From Pirellulaceae bacterium (lineage in GTDB: Bacteria; Planctomycetota; Planctomycetia; Pirellulales; Pirellulaceae): a stretch of 56,224 nucleotides of DNA. The translations under genes and the position numbers were made by a program. The DNA lies in contig JADHUC010000019.1 of the NCBI GenBank assembly GCA_016784735.1, positions 1-56,224 on the forward strand, in the 5' to 3' direction. Under the pieces are notes generated by a model, which was not told the origin of the DNA, made no database searches, and was given only the letters and a program-made list of their open reading frames with translations. Below are positions 1 to 8,745 of this stretch, piece by piece (position 1 is the stretch's first letter; every line of letters starts with the position of its first letter).

Positions 1-1518
1 GGCGTTCTGCCAACCAACGGAATGCTGTACGTAGCACCGCATCAGTGCGTCTGCTATCAGGGAGTGCTGCTATCGAACTTTAACGCCCTGACCGCCGAGC
101 GAGAGTCGAAAAGAGACAACGTCGAAGAGTCGAAAAGTGAAACGCGTCTGACAACAGGTCCGGCGTACGGAAAGATCAAAAATCGGCAATCGGCAATCAA
201 AAATCCCCATGATTGGCCCATCTATCGCCGGGAACCTCGGCGCAGCGGCAGTTCAAGCACCACGGTGCCCGATCGCCTGGAACGACGGTGGGAAGTCACG
301 CTGGGCGGCAACGTCACACCACCGGTCGTGGCCGACGGCCGGTTGTTGGTGGCCGAGAAGGACACCCATACGGTTCACGCTCTGGACGTGGACAAAGGAC
401 GTAAACTCTGGAGCTACACGGCCGGCGCACGAGTGGATTCACCACCCACGATTCACGGACCGCTGGTCCTGTTCGGCTCGACCGACGGTTGGGTCTACTG
501 CCTGCGCGCTTCGGACGGCGTGGAGGTGTGGCGGTTTCTCGCGGCCCCAAGCGATCGCCGAATCGCCGCATTCGAGCAGGTGGAATCCGCCTGGCCGGTC
601 CATGGCACCGTGGTGGTACAGGACGACGTGACAACCAACCCGCCGCGAACACTCGCCTACTTCACCGCCGGGCGATCGTCGTTCTTGGACGGCGGAATTC
701 GCGTCTGGGGCCTCGATCCTCACACGGGCGAAGTGGTACACGAGACCTGTGTTAGCGGCCCGCGTCCGAATCCGTTCGAGGACACCGGCATGGCAGGCTA
801 CATGGACGGCGCCAAGTCCGACATTCTGGTCAGCGACGGCGTCGATTTGTATTTGCACCAAGAGAGGTTCCGTGGCGATCTCTCGCGCATCAAAGCACCG
901 ATGCAAAAGATGGCCAAAGAGGGCGGAGGCTTCCGCATCTACCCATCGTTCCCCGATCGTGGTTCCGATGCAAAGCGACTGATCGCCACCCGCGGCTTTC
1001 TGGATGATTCATACAACGAAGGCACGTACTGGACCTACGGCCAGCGCTGGCCCGGTTGGGATCGGAAGATGCGGGGCGTCGGCGCCTACGGCCAACTCTT
1101 GGTTTTCGACCGGCGCACCGTCTACGGCGTCCACGTCTTCACCGAGAGTATCCGTGTACGGCGAGGATTCATGCCCGGCGAGAAAGGCTACCGGCTGTTT
1201 GCCAGAGAGCACGACGCAAAGGAAGACAAATGGTCCGTCCACGTTCCAGTCCGCATCCGAGCAATGGTGTTGGCCGGCGAAAAGCTCTTCGTCGCCGGCC
1301 CGCCCGACGTGGTCCCCGCCGAAGATCCGCTGGCCGCCTTCGAAGGTCGCAAAGGCGCGGTCTTGTGGACAATCTCCGCCTCGAACGGTCAGAAGCTCGC
1401 CGAAGTTCAGCGTCTGGAATCACTCCCGGCATACGACGGCCTGATCGCGGCGGCCGAACACCTGTTCCTGAGCACGACCGACGGGCGGGTATCGTGCTTT
1501 GGCCAGCAGGAACCGTAA
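1..1518 (+). CDS. PQQ-like beta-propeller protein, 5' truncated
   Basis: The reading frame is open from base 1, so the gene begins outside the window. The visible part is the C-terminal half of a propeller protein of the outer-membrane-assembly-factor-B / PQQ-dehydrogenase-like type. Repeats have the usual form (ALDVDKGRKLWSY, SDGVEVWRF, GDGWVYCL-like blades). It is a paralogue of the gene at 2825-5848. Both share a segment with a C-x-C pair (codons at 46-54 here), then a DWP-x-YR start of the second propeller (from 211) and the blades after it. Between these, at about 90-210, lies a Lys/Glu/Ser-rich linker containing short direct repeats, unlike the paralogue. Substrate and cofactor are unknown; an exported location is inferred from the paralogue's signal peptide. 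The family call is secure, a catalytic role is not. Confidence 0.85.
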   Translation, partial: GVLPTNGMLYVAPHQCVCYQGVLLSNFNALTAERESKRDNVEESKSETRLTTGPAYGKIKNRQSAIKNPHDWPIYRREPRRSGSSSTTVPDRLERRWEVTLGGNVTPPVVADGRLLVAEKDTHTVHALDVDKGRKLWSYTAGARVDSPPTIHGPLVLFGSTDGWVYCLRASDGVEVWRFLAAPSDRRIAAFEQVESAWPVHGTVVVQDDVTTNPPRTLAYFTAGRSSFLDGGIRVWGLDPHTGEVVHETCVSGPRPNPFEDTGMAGYMDGAKSDILVSDGVDLYLHQERFRGDLSRIKAPMQKMAKEGGGFRIYPSFPDRGSDAKRLIATRGFLDDSYNEGTYWTYGQRWPGWDRKMRGVGAYGQLLVFDRRTVYGVHVFTESIRVRRGFMPGEKGYRLFAREHDAKEDKWSVHVPVRIRAMVLAGEKLFVAGPPDVVPAEDPLAAFEGRKGAVLWTISASNGQKLAEVQRLESLPAYDGLIAAAEHLFLSTTDGRVSCFGQQEP

Positions 1519-1522
1519 ACGG

Positions 1523-2515
1523 TCAACCTTCTTCCGAATCTTGGCGATTGTTCGTGAGCGAGTTGTCGGCTTCCGCGGGCTCTTGTGGCTGCTCGTTTAC
1601 AATCAGTCGAAAGACGTCGGGGCGGGTGTAGTGGCCCGCTACGTCCAAGTCGAATCGGGCGCGAGGGATTTCGCCCAGATCCAGGTCGGCGAATAATGTG
1701 CCTTCCTTGTCGTAGAGTGGACCGGCGAGGACTTCGCCCAGTGGCGACATGATGGCGCTTCCGCCGCGGCACATGACTTCGGGTTGGTTGGCCAGTTCTG
1801 CACCTACGGATAGATCGTCCGGGTACATGTCTCTTGTGAAAAACTGGTTGCAGCCCAGTACGAAGCATCGCCCTTCGCAGGCAATGTGCCGCAATGTGGC
1901 CTGCCATGTATCGCGGGCGTCCGCGGTGGGTGCCAAGTAGATGTCCACCCCTTTGCTGTACATCGCCATTCGCGCCAGCGGCATGTAGTTCTCCCAGCAG
2001 ATCAAACCGCCGACCTTACCGAAGTCCGTGTCGATTACGGTCAGCGTGCTGCCGTCGCCCTCGCCCCAGATCAGTCGTTCCGTGCCGGTGGGCTTCAGCT
2101 TGCGGTGCTTGCCGAGCAGTTGTCCGTCGGGACTGAAATAGAGCAAAGTGCAGTACAGCGTACCGCGGCTGAATTGACTGCCCCGCTCGACGACGCCGAT
2201 GGCCAGGTAGACTCCGGCTTCACGAGCGGCCTTGCCCAGCGCGTCTGTGTCCGGGCCGGGCACGTCCACGGCGTTTTCCCAATAGCGCTGCCAAAGTCGC
2301 CGCCCTTCGTCGCTGCGGCTACCGACGACGGCTCCGAAGCCCAGTCCTCGAGGATAGGCCGGCACAAACGCCTCGGGCAAGACGATCAACCTGGCCCCTT
2401 GTGCGGCCGCCTCGGCAGTCAGGCGACACGCCTTCTCGATCGTTGCTTCACGGTCGAAAGGGACCGGAGCCGCCTGCACAACGGCTGCTTTGATTCGGGG
2501 AATGTGGTCACTCAT
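1523..2515 (-). CDS. Nitrilase (carbon-nitrogen hydrolase family)
   Basis: A 330-residue cytoplasmic enzyme expected to hydrolyse a nitrile to a carboxylate and ammonia. The catalytic triad of the family is visible: Glu48 in LPEAF, Lys139 in GKHRKLKPT, and the nucleophile Cys173 in ICWENYMPL. The HRKLKPT...ER..WG.GDGS and CWENYMPL signatures are those of true nitrilases rather than amidases. Length fits the family. The start codon overlaps the stop of the upstream antitoxin-like gene (ATGA), so the two are probably translationally coupled. No signal peptide is seen. The natural substrate cannot be told from the sequence. Confidence 0.92.
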   Translation of the reverse strand: MSDHIPRIKAAVVQAAPVPFDREATIEKACRLTAEAAAQGARLIVLPEAFVPAYPRGLGFGAVVGSRSDEGRRLWQRYWENAVDVPGPDTDALGKAAREAGVYLAIGVVERGSQFSRGTLYCTLLYFSPDGQLLGKHRKLKPTGTERLIWGEGDGSTLTVIDTDFGKVGGLICWENYMPLARMAMYSKGVDIYLAPTADARDTWQATLRHIACEGRCFVLGCNQFFTRDMYPDDLSVGAELANQPEVMCRGGSAIMSPLGEVLAGPLYDKEGTLFADLDLGEIPRARFDLDVAGHYTRPDVFRLIVNEQPQEPAEADNSLTNNRQDSEEG

Positions 2516-2751
2516 ATACTGGGATTGTACTCGTCGAGAAACTCACTTAGCGGGCGAAATCTCAATGGCTTCTTGCGCATTTCCTGGAGCGCCGCCAAGT
2601 CTTCAGCGTCCTCCAGACGTTCGAGCATTTCTTCGTATTCGGCAATGTCAAGGATGACGGCGGTCGCTTCTCCGTCCTCGACGACAAACTGAGGCTTCCG
2701 TCTTCCATGCACCATTACTTGGTCCTTTCTCTTGAGAACCTGCCCGTTCAT
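2512..2751 (-). CDS. Phd/YefM-type antitoxin-like protein
   Basis: A 79-residue protein with the layout of Phd/YefM antitoxins: an N-terminal DNA-binding half ending in FVVEDGEATAVILDIAEYE, then an acidic helical segment (EEMLERLEDAEDLAAL) that in this family wraps the toxin. The C-terminus is Arg/Pro-rich. Normally a RelE/YoeB or Doc toxin gene follows; here the next gene, overlapping by four bases, is a nitrilase. It may therefore be an orphan regulator of the nitrilase gene, or a remnant of a toxin-antitoxin pair whose toxin has been lost. Family assignment is from sequence pattern only. Confidence 0.75.
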   Translation of the reverse strand: MNGQVLKRKDQVMVHGRRKPQFVVEDGEATAVILDIAEYEEMLERLEDAEDLAALQEMRKKPLRFRPLSEFLDEYNPSI

Positions 2752-2824
2752 GTTTCAACCAACAGGACAGGGCGCATCAAACACCGTATATTGTAAGCGA
2801 TTTCACTAGACGAGGAACAGCGCG

Positions 2825-5800
2825 ATGGTATTGCCCATACGATTTAGTCTGGCAGTGATTGTGGGACTCTGGCTGACAGTCGCGATGCTCTCGGGTGTTG
2901 GGTTTGCGCGGGCCGAAGAGTCGGCGGCGGCCGGTGAGGCGCGACAGGTTTGCTCACGCCTCGGTTGCGATCGTGGTGTTTGCGTCCTCTTAGATGCGAA
3001 CCCGGGCGAGTTGGCTGTCGCATTGGCTCGACAAAGCGAACTGTTGATCTATCTCCAACTCCCATCGGACGAAGCGACGGACGCCGCCCGAGCACGCGCC
3101 GACGCGGCCGGTCTGTTAGGCACCAAAATCTATGTGGAAAAAGGTCGCTGGTCCCAGATCCATCTGGCCGACAACTTGGCCGACGCTGTGGTGGTCACGC
3201 CCGCGGCGGTTCCGTTGGCTCGATCATGCCGCGACGAGTTGCTGCGGGTTGTGAACCCGTTGGGAAAAGTGGTGCTGGGTGGCGAGGTACTACAGAAGCC
3301 GTATCCGGACGGATCCGATGATTGGAGTCATCCCTATCACGGTCCGGACAACAATCCGCAGTCCGCTGATCAACTGGCTCGGGCGCCGTACCTCACGCAG
3401 TTTCTGGCTCAGCCAAGATACGTCCCACAGCCCGAGGTCACCGTTGCCTCAGCCGGACGGATCTTCAAGGCGTTTGGGCATATCACCTTTCACAGCCGCG
3501 AGTGGCCTTGGTTGAATACGTTGGCGGCTTTCAACGGCTACAACGGGACGCTGTTGTGGAAGCGGCCGCTGGAGCCGGGCTTCATGATCCACCGTAATAC
3601 GATGATCGCCACGCCGGAGGTTCTGTATCTGGGCGACAACGACTCCTGCGAACTGATCGACACGGCTACGGGCAAGCAAATGGGCGAGATCGTCGCGCCC
3701 GAGGGTTCTGCCGGCCTTGCGTGGAAATGGATGGCGTTGGAGGGCGGCATCCTGTATGCGCTGGTCGGCAAGCAGGAACCGCGCGACCCGGTCGTACGCG
3801 AAGACTGGAACCGAGGAGGTTGGCCCTGGCGCCCGTTGAGCCGGGGCTACGATGCCGACGCGTTTCCCTGGGGCTTCGGTCAGACTTTCCTGGCCGTGAA
3901 TCCGCAAACGCGCCAGATCGTTTGGGTTCACAACGAGACGGAAACCATCGACGGCCGCGCGGTATGCATGAAGAACGGGCGCATCTACTACTGCGCGCAC
4001 GGGAAGCTGGTCGGCTGCCTGGACGCCAAACTCGGCAAGCCCGCCTGGCGGACCACAGATGCCAAACTGCTGGACGAGATCGGGCCGCACTTTCGGGCTC
4101 AACATCCGCGGTATGGCTATTCGAGCAGCTCCTACATCAAGTGCAGTGACCAGGCGGTCTATTTCGCCGGCCCACAGCGAAACCGATTGGTTGCCGTCTC
4201 TTCGACCGATGGACGACTTCTTTGGAGCTACCCGTCCGGCAACTACCACTTGGTGCTACGCGACGACGGGCTCTACGCGATTGGAAGCACGCATGGCAGC
4301 GGAAAGAGCCTCAAGTTCGATCCAATCAGTGGTCGCGTGCTGGCCGAGTTGCCTCGAGTGCGAGGGCACTGCACTCGGGCCACCGGCTCGATCGACAGCA
4401 TCTTCTCCCGCGGACTGCGCCACGCCGGAACCATGCGTACCACGATCGCCGAGCATCACCCGCAGCGCATCTCCCTCATGCGTCCGCCCTGCCAGGATGG
4501 GGTCGTGATCGCCAATGGCATGTTGCACTGGGGCCCTTGGATGTGTACCTGCAACTTGTCGCTGGTCGGGAACATCGGTCTGGCCCCAGCCGGTGATTTC
4601 CCGTCCGACGCCGCGGCATCCGAAACGGAGCGACTGGAGTCGCACATCGAAACGGGGCAAACGATCGAGCCTTTGGCCGTCAGGCCTGGAGACTGGCCCA
4701 CGTACCGGGCCGACAACCAGCGAAGCGGCGCCGTCGGCGTAGAGATTCCCAGTGACGTGAGATTGGCCTGGAAATATCAGCCACCAGGGCCGCTAGATCC
4801 CGCGGCACCTATCACCGCTGGCGGTCTGGTCTTCTTGAGCGGATCGGACGGCGCGGTCCGCGCCCTGGATTCTCAGGACGGCAAACCTCGCTGGACCGCC
4901 TATACCGGTGGGCCGATCGCCTATCCGCCAGCCATTGGCGAAGGACGCCTGTTCGTCGGCAGCGGCGACGGTTGGCTGTATGCCTTCGAAGCCGCGTCCG
5001 GACGTCTACTTTGGCGATTTCGCTGTGCACCGGCCGAACGCAAGATCCATTGCTACGGACGGCTCAGCTCGACATGGCCGGTCGCCAGCGGCGTGCTTGT
5101 CGATCGGGGCGTCGTGTATGCGGCTGCTGGTATCGCCAACTATGACGGGACACACGTCTACGCACTCGATGCAGCTACCGGCGCAATCCGGTGGCAGAAC
5201 AACGGGTCGGGACGGTTGGGCGGAGTGGATCAGTCACTGGGCGTCAGCGTGCAAGGTCACCTCTTGTTGCACCAGGACCGACTGTATCTGGCTGGCGGCA
5301 ACGTGGTATCTCCCGCCGCCTACCAGATCGAGGACGGCCGATGTCTGAACGCTCCGGGAGATGAGTGGGACACGAAGGCTCCACGTGGCTCTGAGTTGTT
5401 CGTGGTCGACGGGAAGGTCTCCGCCTTCGACCAATCGTTGTACGCTCCCAAGAAGTATCATCCGGCCAGCTACTTCGCATTGGATTTTCGCCAAGTTAAC
5501 TCCGGTAACGTCATCATCCGCAGCACCGGCGGAAAAATCGCAAGGATGGATCCAAACACGACGAACGAACAGAAGAAGAATCTCTGGATTTCGGAAGGCT
5601 TTGAACGAGTGGCAGCGATGGCGTTGGGCAAGAATGCTGTCGTGGTTGCCGGGCGACTTCCATCGTCCGACCCCGCGGATCTGTCACGGCACGCCCTGGC
5701 GGCTTTGGCGGTGGAAGACGGTCGAACGATATGGAGTCGATCGTTGCCCTCGATGCCCGGTTCCTGGACCCTGGCCGTGGATAGCGTGGGCCGAATCATC

Positions 5801-5848
5801 GTAGCCTTACGGGATGGCCAAGTTCGGTGTTTTGCGCCCACGGATTAG
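2825..5848 (+). CDS. Secreted PQQ-like double beta-propeller protein with methyltransferase-like N-terminal domain
   Basis: A 1007-residue exported protein. Residues 1-30 form a signal peptide ending near GFARA. Residues about 38-145 resemble a Rossmann methyltransferase fold: a degenerate first strand/loop (CVLLDANPGE), then DNLADAVVV and LRVVNPLGKVVLGG, which look like the middle and late strands. The rest consists of propeller blades in two blocks. The second starts at DWPTYRADNQRSG (residue 623) and is homologous to the gene cut by the left window edge. Between the blocks is a C-x-C pair (Cys574, Cys576). A GAGGAA ribosome site precedes the ATG. A methyltransferase fold in an exported protein is odd, so that domain may be degenerate or structural. 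Function is unknown; a dehydrogenase or scaffold role is possible. Confidence 0.88.
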   Translation: MVLPIRFSLAVIVGLWLTVAMLSGVGFARAEESAAAGEARQVCSRLGCDRGVCVLLDANPGELAVALARQSELLIYLQLPSDEATDAARARADAAGLLGTKIYVEKGRWSQIHLADNLADAVVVTPAAVPLARSCRDELLRVVNPLGKVVLGGEVLQKPYPDGSDDWSHPYHGPDNNPQSADQLARAPYLTQFLAQPRYVPQPEVTVASAGRIFKAFGHITFHSREWPWLNTLAAFNGYNGTLLWKRPLEPGFMIHRNTMIATPEVLYLGDNDSCELIDTATGKQMGEIVAPEGSAGLAWKWMALEGGILYALVGKQEPRDPVVREDWNRGGWPWRPLSRGYDADAFPWGFGQTFLAVNPQTRQIVWVHNETETIDGRAVCMKNGRIYYCAHGKLVGCLDAKLGKPAWRTTDAKLLDEIGPHFRAQHPRYGYSSSSYIKCSDQAVYFAGPQRNRLVAVSSTDGRLLWSYPSGNYHLVLRDDGLYAIGSTHGSGKSLKFDPISGRVLAELPRVRGHCTRATGSIDSIFSRGLRHAGTMRTTIAEHHPQRISLMRPPCQDGVVIANGMLHWGPWMCTCNLSLVGNIGLAPAGDFPSDAAASETERLESHIETGQTIEPLAVRPGDWPTYRADNQRSGAVGVEIPSDVRLAWKYQPPGPLDPAAPITAGGLVFLSGSDGAVRALDSQDGKPRWTAYTGGPIAYPPAIGEGRLFVGSGDGWLYAFEAASGRLLWRFRCAPAERKIHCYGRLSSTWPVASGVLVDRGVVYAAAGIANYDGTHVYALDAATGAIRWQNNGSGRLGGVDQSLGVSVQGHLLLHQDRLYLAGGNVVSPAAYQIEDGRCLNAPGDEWDTKAPRGSELFVVDGKVSAFDQSLYAPKKYHPASYFALDFRQVNSGNVIIRSTGGKIARMDPNTTNEQKKNLWISEGFERVAAMALGKNAVVVAGRLPSSDPADLSRHALAALAVEDGRTIWSRSLPSMPGSWTLAVDSVGRIIVALRDGQVRCFAPTD

Positions 5849-5953
5849 GGCAACCGCGGCTCGAATTTTGAACAGGAGGAAACGGAGTCCGCAGAGATTT
5901 GTTAGGATGGTCTCACTTTCGACGCCCGATTCTTCTGTTGATTGGATTTCACG

Positions 5954-7354
5954 ATGAAAGCTACTAAGACAATCAGACAGGCTTCCGCAACGAACATCCA
6001 TCGACGGCGCTTCCTGAAGGCGAGTTTGGCGGGCGTCGCGTTAGGCGGCCTTTCGCGCGGTTTGCCCGCGATTTCGGCACCGCCGTCGCACGAGCTTACC
6101 GTGACTCGCATAGACCGCGCCACTGTCAAAGTGCCGTACCGCGAAGTGCCCGAACGCAACATGGCGCGCGAGCTGCCGCACTGGAAATACTCCGAAATAC
6201 TGACCGTGCACTTGCAGAACGGGCATCAGGGGCATGGCGAAACACTGCTGTATTACACGTGGGGCAGAACGACGGATCGGCACGTCGAACAGGCACGCGG
6301 GAAGAACGCCGCCGAGATCATGTGGGACGACTCGTTGGGGGCCGGCTTGCAGATGGCCTTGTTCGATGCGGTTGCCCGCGCCTGTGACGTGCCAATTCAT
6401 CGTTTGTTAGGTGCCCAAGTCCACGAGCGCACACCGCTCTCCTGGTGGAACATCGACACCTATCCCGAAGACATGGCGGCAGACTGCAAAGAGGCGTACC
6501 GCCAGGGCTACATGGCATACAAAACCAAAGGTCGACCTTGGTTCGATGTCTACGAGCAAATGGACGCAGCCGTGAAGGAAGTCCCGCCGGAATTCAAAAT
6601 CGACATGGACTTCAATGCCACGCTGCTGGACGCCAAGCAGGGCATGAGAATCGTGAAGGGCCTGGCCGAGTATCCGCAGACCGACATCTACGAATCCCCG
6701 ATCCCGCAAGGAGACATCCCCGGCAACCAAGCCATCCGCAAGGCCACGCGAGTGAAGGTGGCGATGCACTACGGCAGCCCCGCACCGAAAGTCGCGATCA
6801 AGGAAGAGGTCTGTGACGGTTTCGTGATCAGCGGCGGGGCGAGCCGCGTTCTTCGTAGCGCCCACGTTGCGGCAATGGCCGACCTGCCGTTCTGGTTGCA
6901 GTTAGTCGGAACCGGGATCACTGCGGCGTGGTCACTTCATCTTGGCGCCGTGACCAGCCACTCGACCTGGCCGGCAGTGAATTGCCACCAACTATACACG
7001 CATCCCATGCTGACGGAGCCGATCGAGATGAAGGATGGTTTCGCAGCAGTTCCCACCGCGTCAGGGCTCGGATACGAAATCGACTGGGACGCTGTCGAGC
7101 GATTCCGAGTTGACAAACCCGAACAGCGCCCCGATCCGCCGCGGTTGGTCGAGGCGAGTTGGCCGGATGGTAAGAGGATGTACTTTAACCATCTGGGCGG
7201 AGTGAACTTCGTCCTGAACGCCGCCATGAAACCCGGCACGGTGCCGTTTTACGAGCGTGGTGTGAAGACTCGGCTATTAACCGACGATGGTACCGCGAAA
7301 TGGCGAGACATCTACGAACGTTCGCGCAAAGCACCGTTACTCATTCGATCGTAG
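5954..7354 (+). CDS. Enolase-superfamily (mandelate racemase/muconate lactonizing) enzyme, Tat-exported
   Basis: A 466-residue protein with a twin-arginine signal (RRRFLK near residue 20, then a hydrophobic stretch ending in LPAISA), so it is likely exported folded. The enolase-superfamily barrel motifs are present: K-T-K at 190-192, metal-ligand Asp219 in DMDFN, Glu247 in YESPIP, and the late barrel strand DGFVISGGAS. These fit the mandelate-racemase subgroup, which abstracts a proton alpha to a carboxylate using Mg2+. Sugar-acid dehydratases and epimerases are common members; the substrate here is not determinable. ATG 5954 is preferred over the TTG at 5942. No strong ribosome site is visible. 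Confidence 0.85.
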   Translation: MKATKTIRQASATNIHRRRFLKASLAGVALGGLSRGLPAISAPPSHELTVTRIDRATVKVPYREVPERNMARELPHWKYSEILTVHLQNGHQGHGETLLYYTWGRTTDRHVEQARGKNAAEIMWDDSLGAGLQMALFDAVARACDVPIHRLLGAQVHERTPLSWWNIDTYPEDMAADCKEAYRQGYMAYKTKGRPWFDVYEQMDAAVKEVPPEFKIDMDFNATLLDAKQGMRIVKGLAEYPQTDIYESPIPQGDIPGNQAIRKATRVKVAMHYGSPAPKVAIKEEVCDGFVISGGASRVLRSAHVAAMADLPFWLQLVGTGITAAWSLHLGAVTSHSTWPAVNCHQLYTHPMLTEPIEMKDGFAAVPTASGLGYEIDWDAVERFRVDKPEQRPDPPRLVEASWPDGKRMYFNHLGGVNFVLNAAMKPGTVPFYERGVKTRLLTDDGTAKWRDIYERSRKAPLLIRS

Positions 7355-7437
7355 GCCGCCAAAGGCAAGAGCTTCGGAGAAGGAGAGCCCAACGTTGCAG
7401 ACATTTGGATGAAGAAGAGGCAGCGAATTCATAAAAA

Positions 7438-7500
7438 GCAACGAATTCTCGGGAAAGCATCGCACGAAGAACGAATCGTTGCTTTCCATGAATTCGTTGC
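7438..7500. repeat. Imperfect inverted repeat downstream of the enolase-superfamily gene
   Basis: Arms at 7438-7459 and 7480-7500 share GCAACGAATTC and GGAAAGCA on opposite strands, with small mismatches and a loop of about 20 bases. It lies between two co-directional genes and may act as an RNA hairpin or terminator. There is no T-tract, so a standard intrinsic terminator is unlikely. Confidence 0.5.
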
Positions 7501-7623
7501 CCAAACTTCACGGAAAGTGACCTCTGCCAGCCGAGTTCAATTTCCCTTTCGTCGCGGAAAACATGGGCCGTGAGTTGGCCTTGGACGCAACAATCATGCA
7601 ACTGTAGGGGAGATTCAATCACG

Positions 7624-8745
7624 ATGAGCACTCGAAATACAATGCCCCAGATCTGCCGCCCCCTGGTTTCCGCACTCGCGATTAGTTGCCTCACACTGCT
7701 CGTGACTGGCGCGAACGCCGCGGAAACGGAGCCAGAACCGAAAACGATCGAGCGCGTTGTCGCAGTGGAAAACGTGTGTGCCTGGCCAAACCTTACGCTG
7801 ATGCGCGACGGCACGGTTATTGCCATCTTCCACAATCAGCCCAGCCATGGTCAGCAGGAGGGTGATGTGGACTGCTGGGCCAGTCGCGATGGCCTCGCCT
7901 GGGAGAAACGCAGCACGGTCACCAGGCATGAGCCAAACACCATCCGCATGAACCACGCTGCCGGCCTGGCACGCAACGGTGATCTGATCGTGTTGTGCTC
8001 CGGTTGGACCAACGTAAAGCAACCCGAGCGGCCCAAGCAGGCGGCTTTCCGCGATGCGGTGCTGCGTGCCTGGGTCTTGCGGTCTGCAGACGGCGGCCGC
8101 ACCTGGGAGAAACGTGAAGATTTCCCTGCGGCCGAGCCGGGTTGGACGGAGCACATTCCCTTTGGCGACATCTGGGTTGGCGATGACGGCGCGTTGCATA
8201 CGTCCTGCTACCAAGGCCAGCTCAGCGATCCGGCAAAATCGTCGAAAATGATTGGCTGGCGATCCTGGCATTTCCGCAGCGACGATGACGGCTGGACGTG
8301 GCGGCCCGTGTCCATCATCGGCCCGCGTCACAATGAAACCGATATCTTCTCGCTTGGCGGCAAACGCTGGCTCGCCGCGGCCCGCATCGACCGGATGCAC
8401 CTGATCCTCAGCGACGACAACGGCGTGACTTGGCAAAAGCCGCAGCCTGTGACAGAGAGAAACGAAATCAATGGCCATCTCACGCGGCTGAAGGGCGGGC
8501 GTTTGCTGCTGAGTTATGGCGTGCGGGTTAGCGGACGCCGCGGCGTGTGCGCAAAACTCAGCAGTGACGACGGGCGCACCTGGGGCGAGCCGCTACGAGT
8601 GGCACACACCGTCGCGAACGGAGATTGCGGCTATCCCTCCAGCGTGCAGTTAGCCAGCGGCCAGATCGTGACGGCCTGGTACTCCAGGGAAACACCCGAT
8701 CACGATGGCTACCACATGGGCGTGACGGTGTGGGAGGCTCCATGA
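7624..8745 (+). CDS. Secreted sialidase-like BNR/Asp-box protein
   Basis: A 373-residue protein with a signal peptide (residues 1-27, ending in TGANAA) and several Asp-box repeats of form S-x-D-x-G-x-T-W: SRDGLAWEKR, SADGGRTWEKR, SDDDGWTWRP, SDDNGVTWQK and SSDDGRTWGE. These define the six-bladed sialidase/neuraminidase-type propeller fold (GH33-like). Sialidase catalysis is not proven, because the Arg triad and nucleophile Tyr cannot be placed confidently by eye. ATG 7624 is chosen because GGGGAGA lies about 11 bases upstream and a signal peptide follows at once; an upstream ATG at 7570 lacks both. Its stop overlaps the start of the next gene (ATGA), so the two are coupled. Confidence 0.85.
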   Translation: MSTRNTMPQICRPLVSALAISCLTLLVTGANAAETEPEPKTIERVVAVENVCAWPNLTLMRDGTVIAIFHNQPSHGQQEGDVDCWASRDGLAWEKRSTVTRHEPNTIRMNHAAGLARNGDLIVLCSGWTNVKQPERPKQAAFRDAVLRAWVLRSADGGRTWEKREDFPAAEPGWTEHIPFGDIWVGDDGALHTSCYQGQLSDPAKSSKMIGWRSWHFRSDDDGWTWRPVSIIGPRHNETDIFSLGGKRWLAAARIDRMHLILSDDNGVTWQKPQPVTERNEINGHLTRLKGGRLLLSYGVRVSGRRGVCAKLSSDDGRTWGEPLRVAHTVANGDCGYPSSVQLASGQIVTAWYSRETPDHDGYHMGVTVWEAP

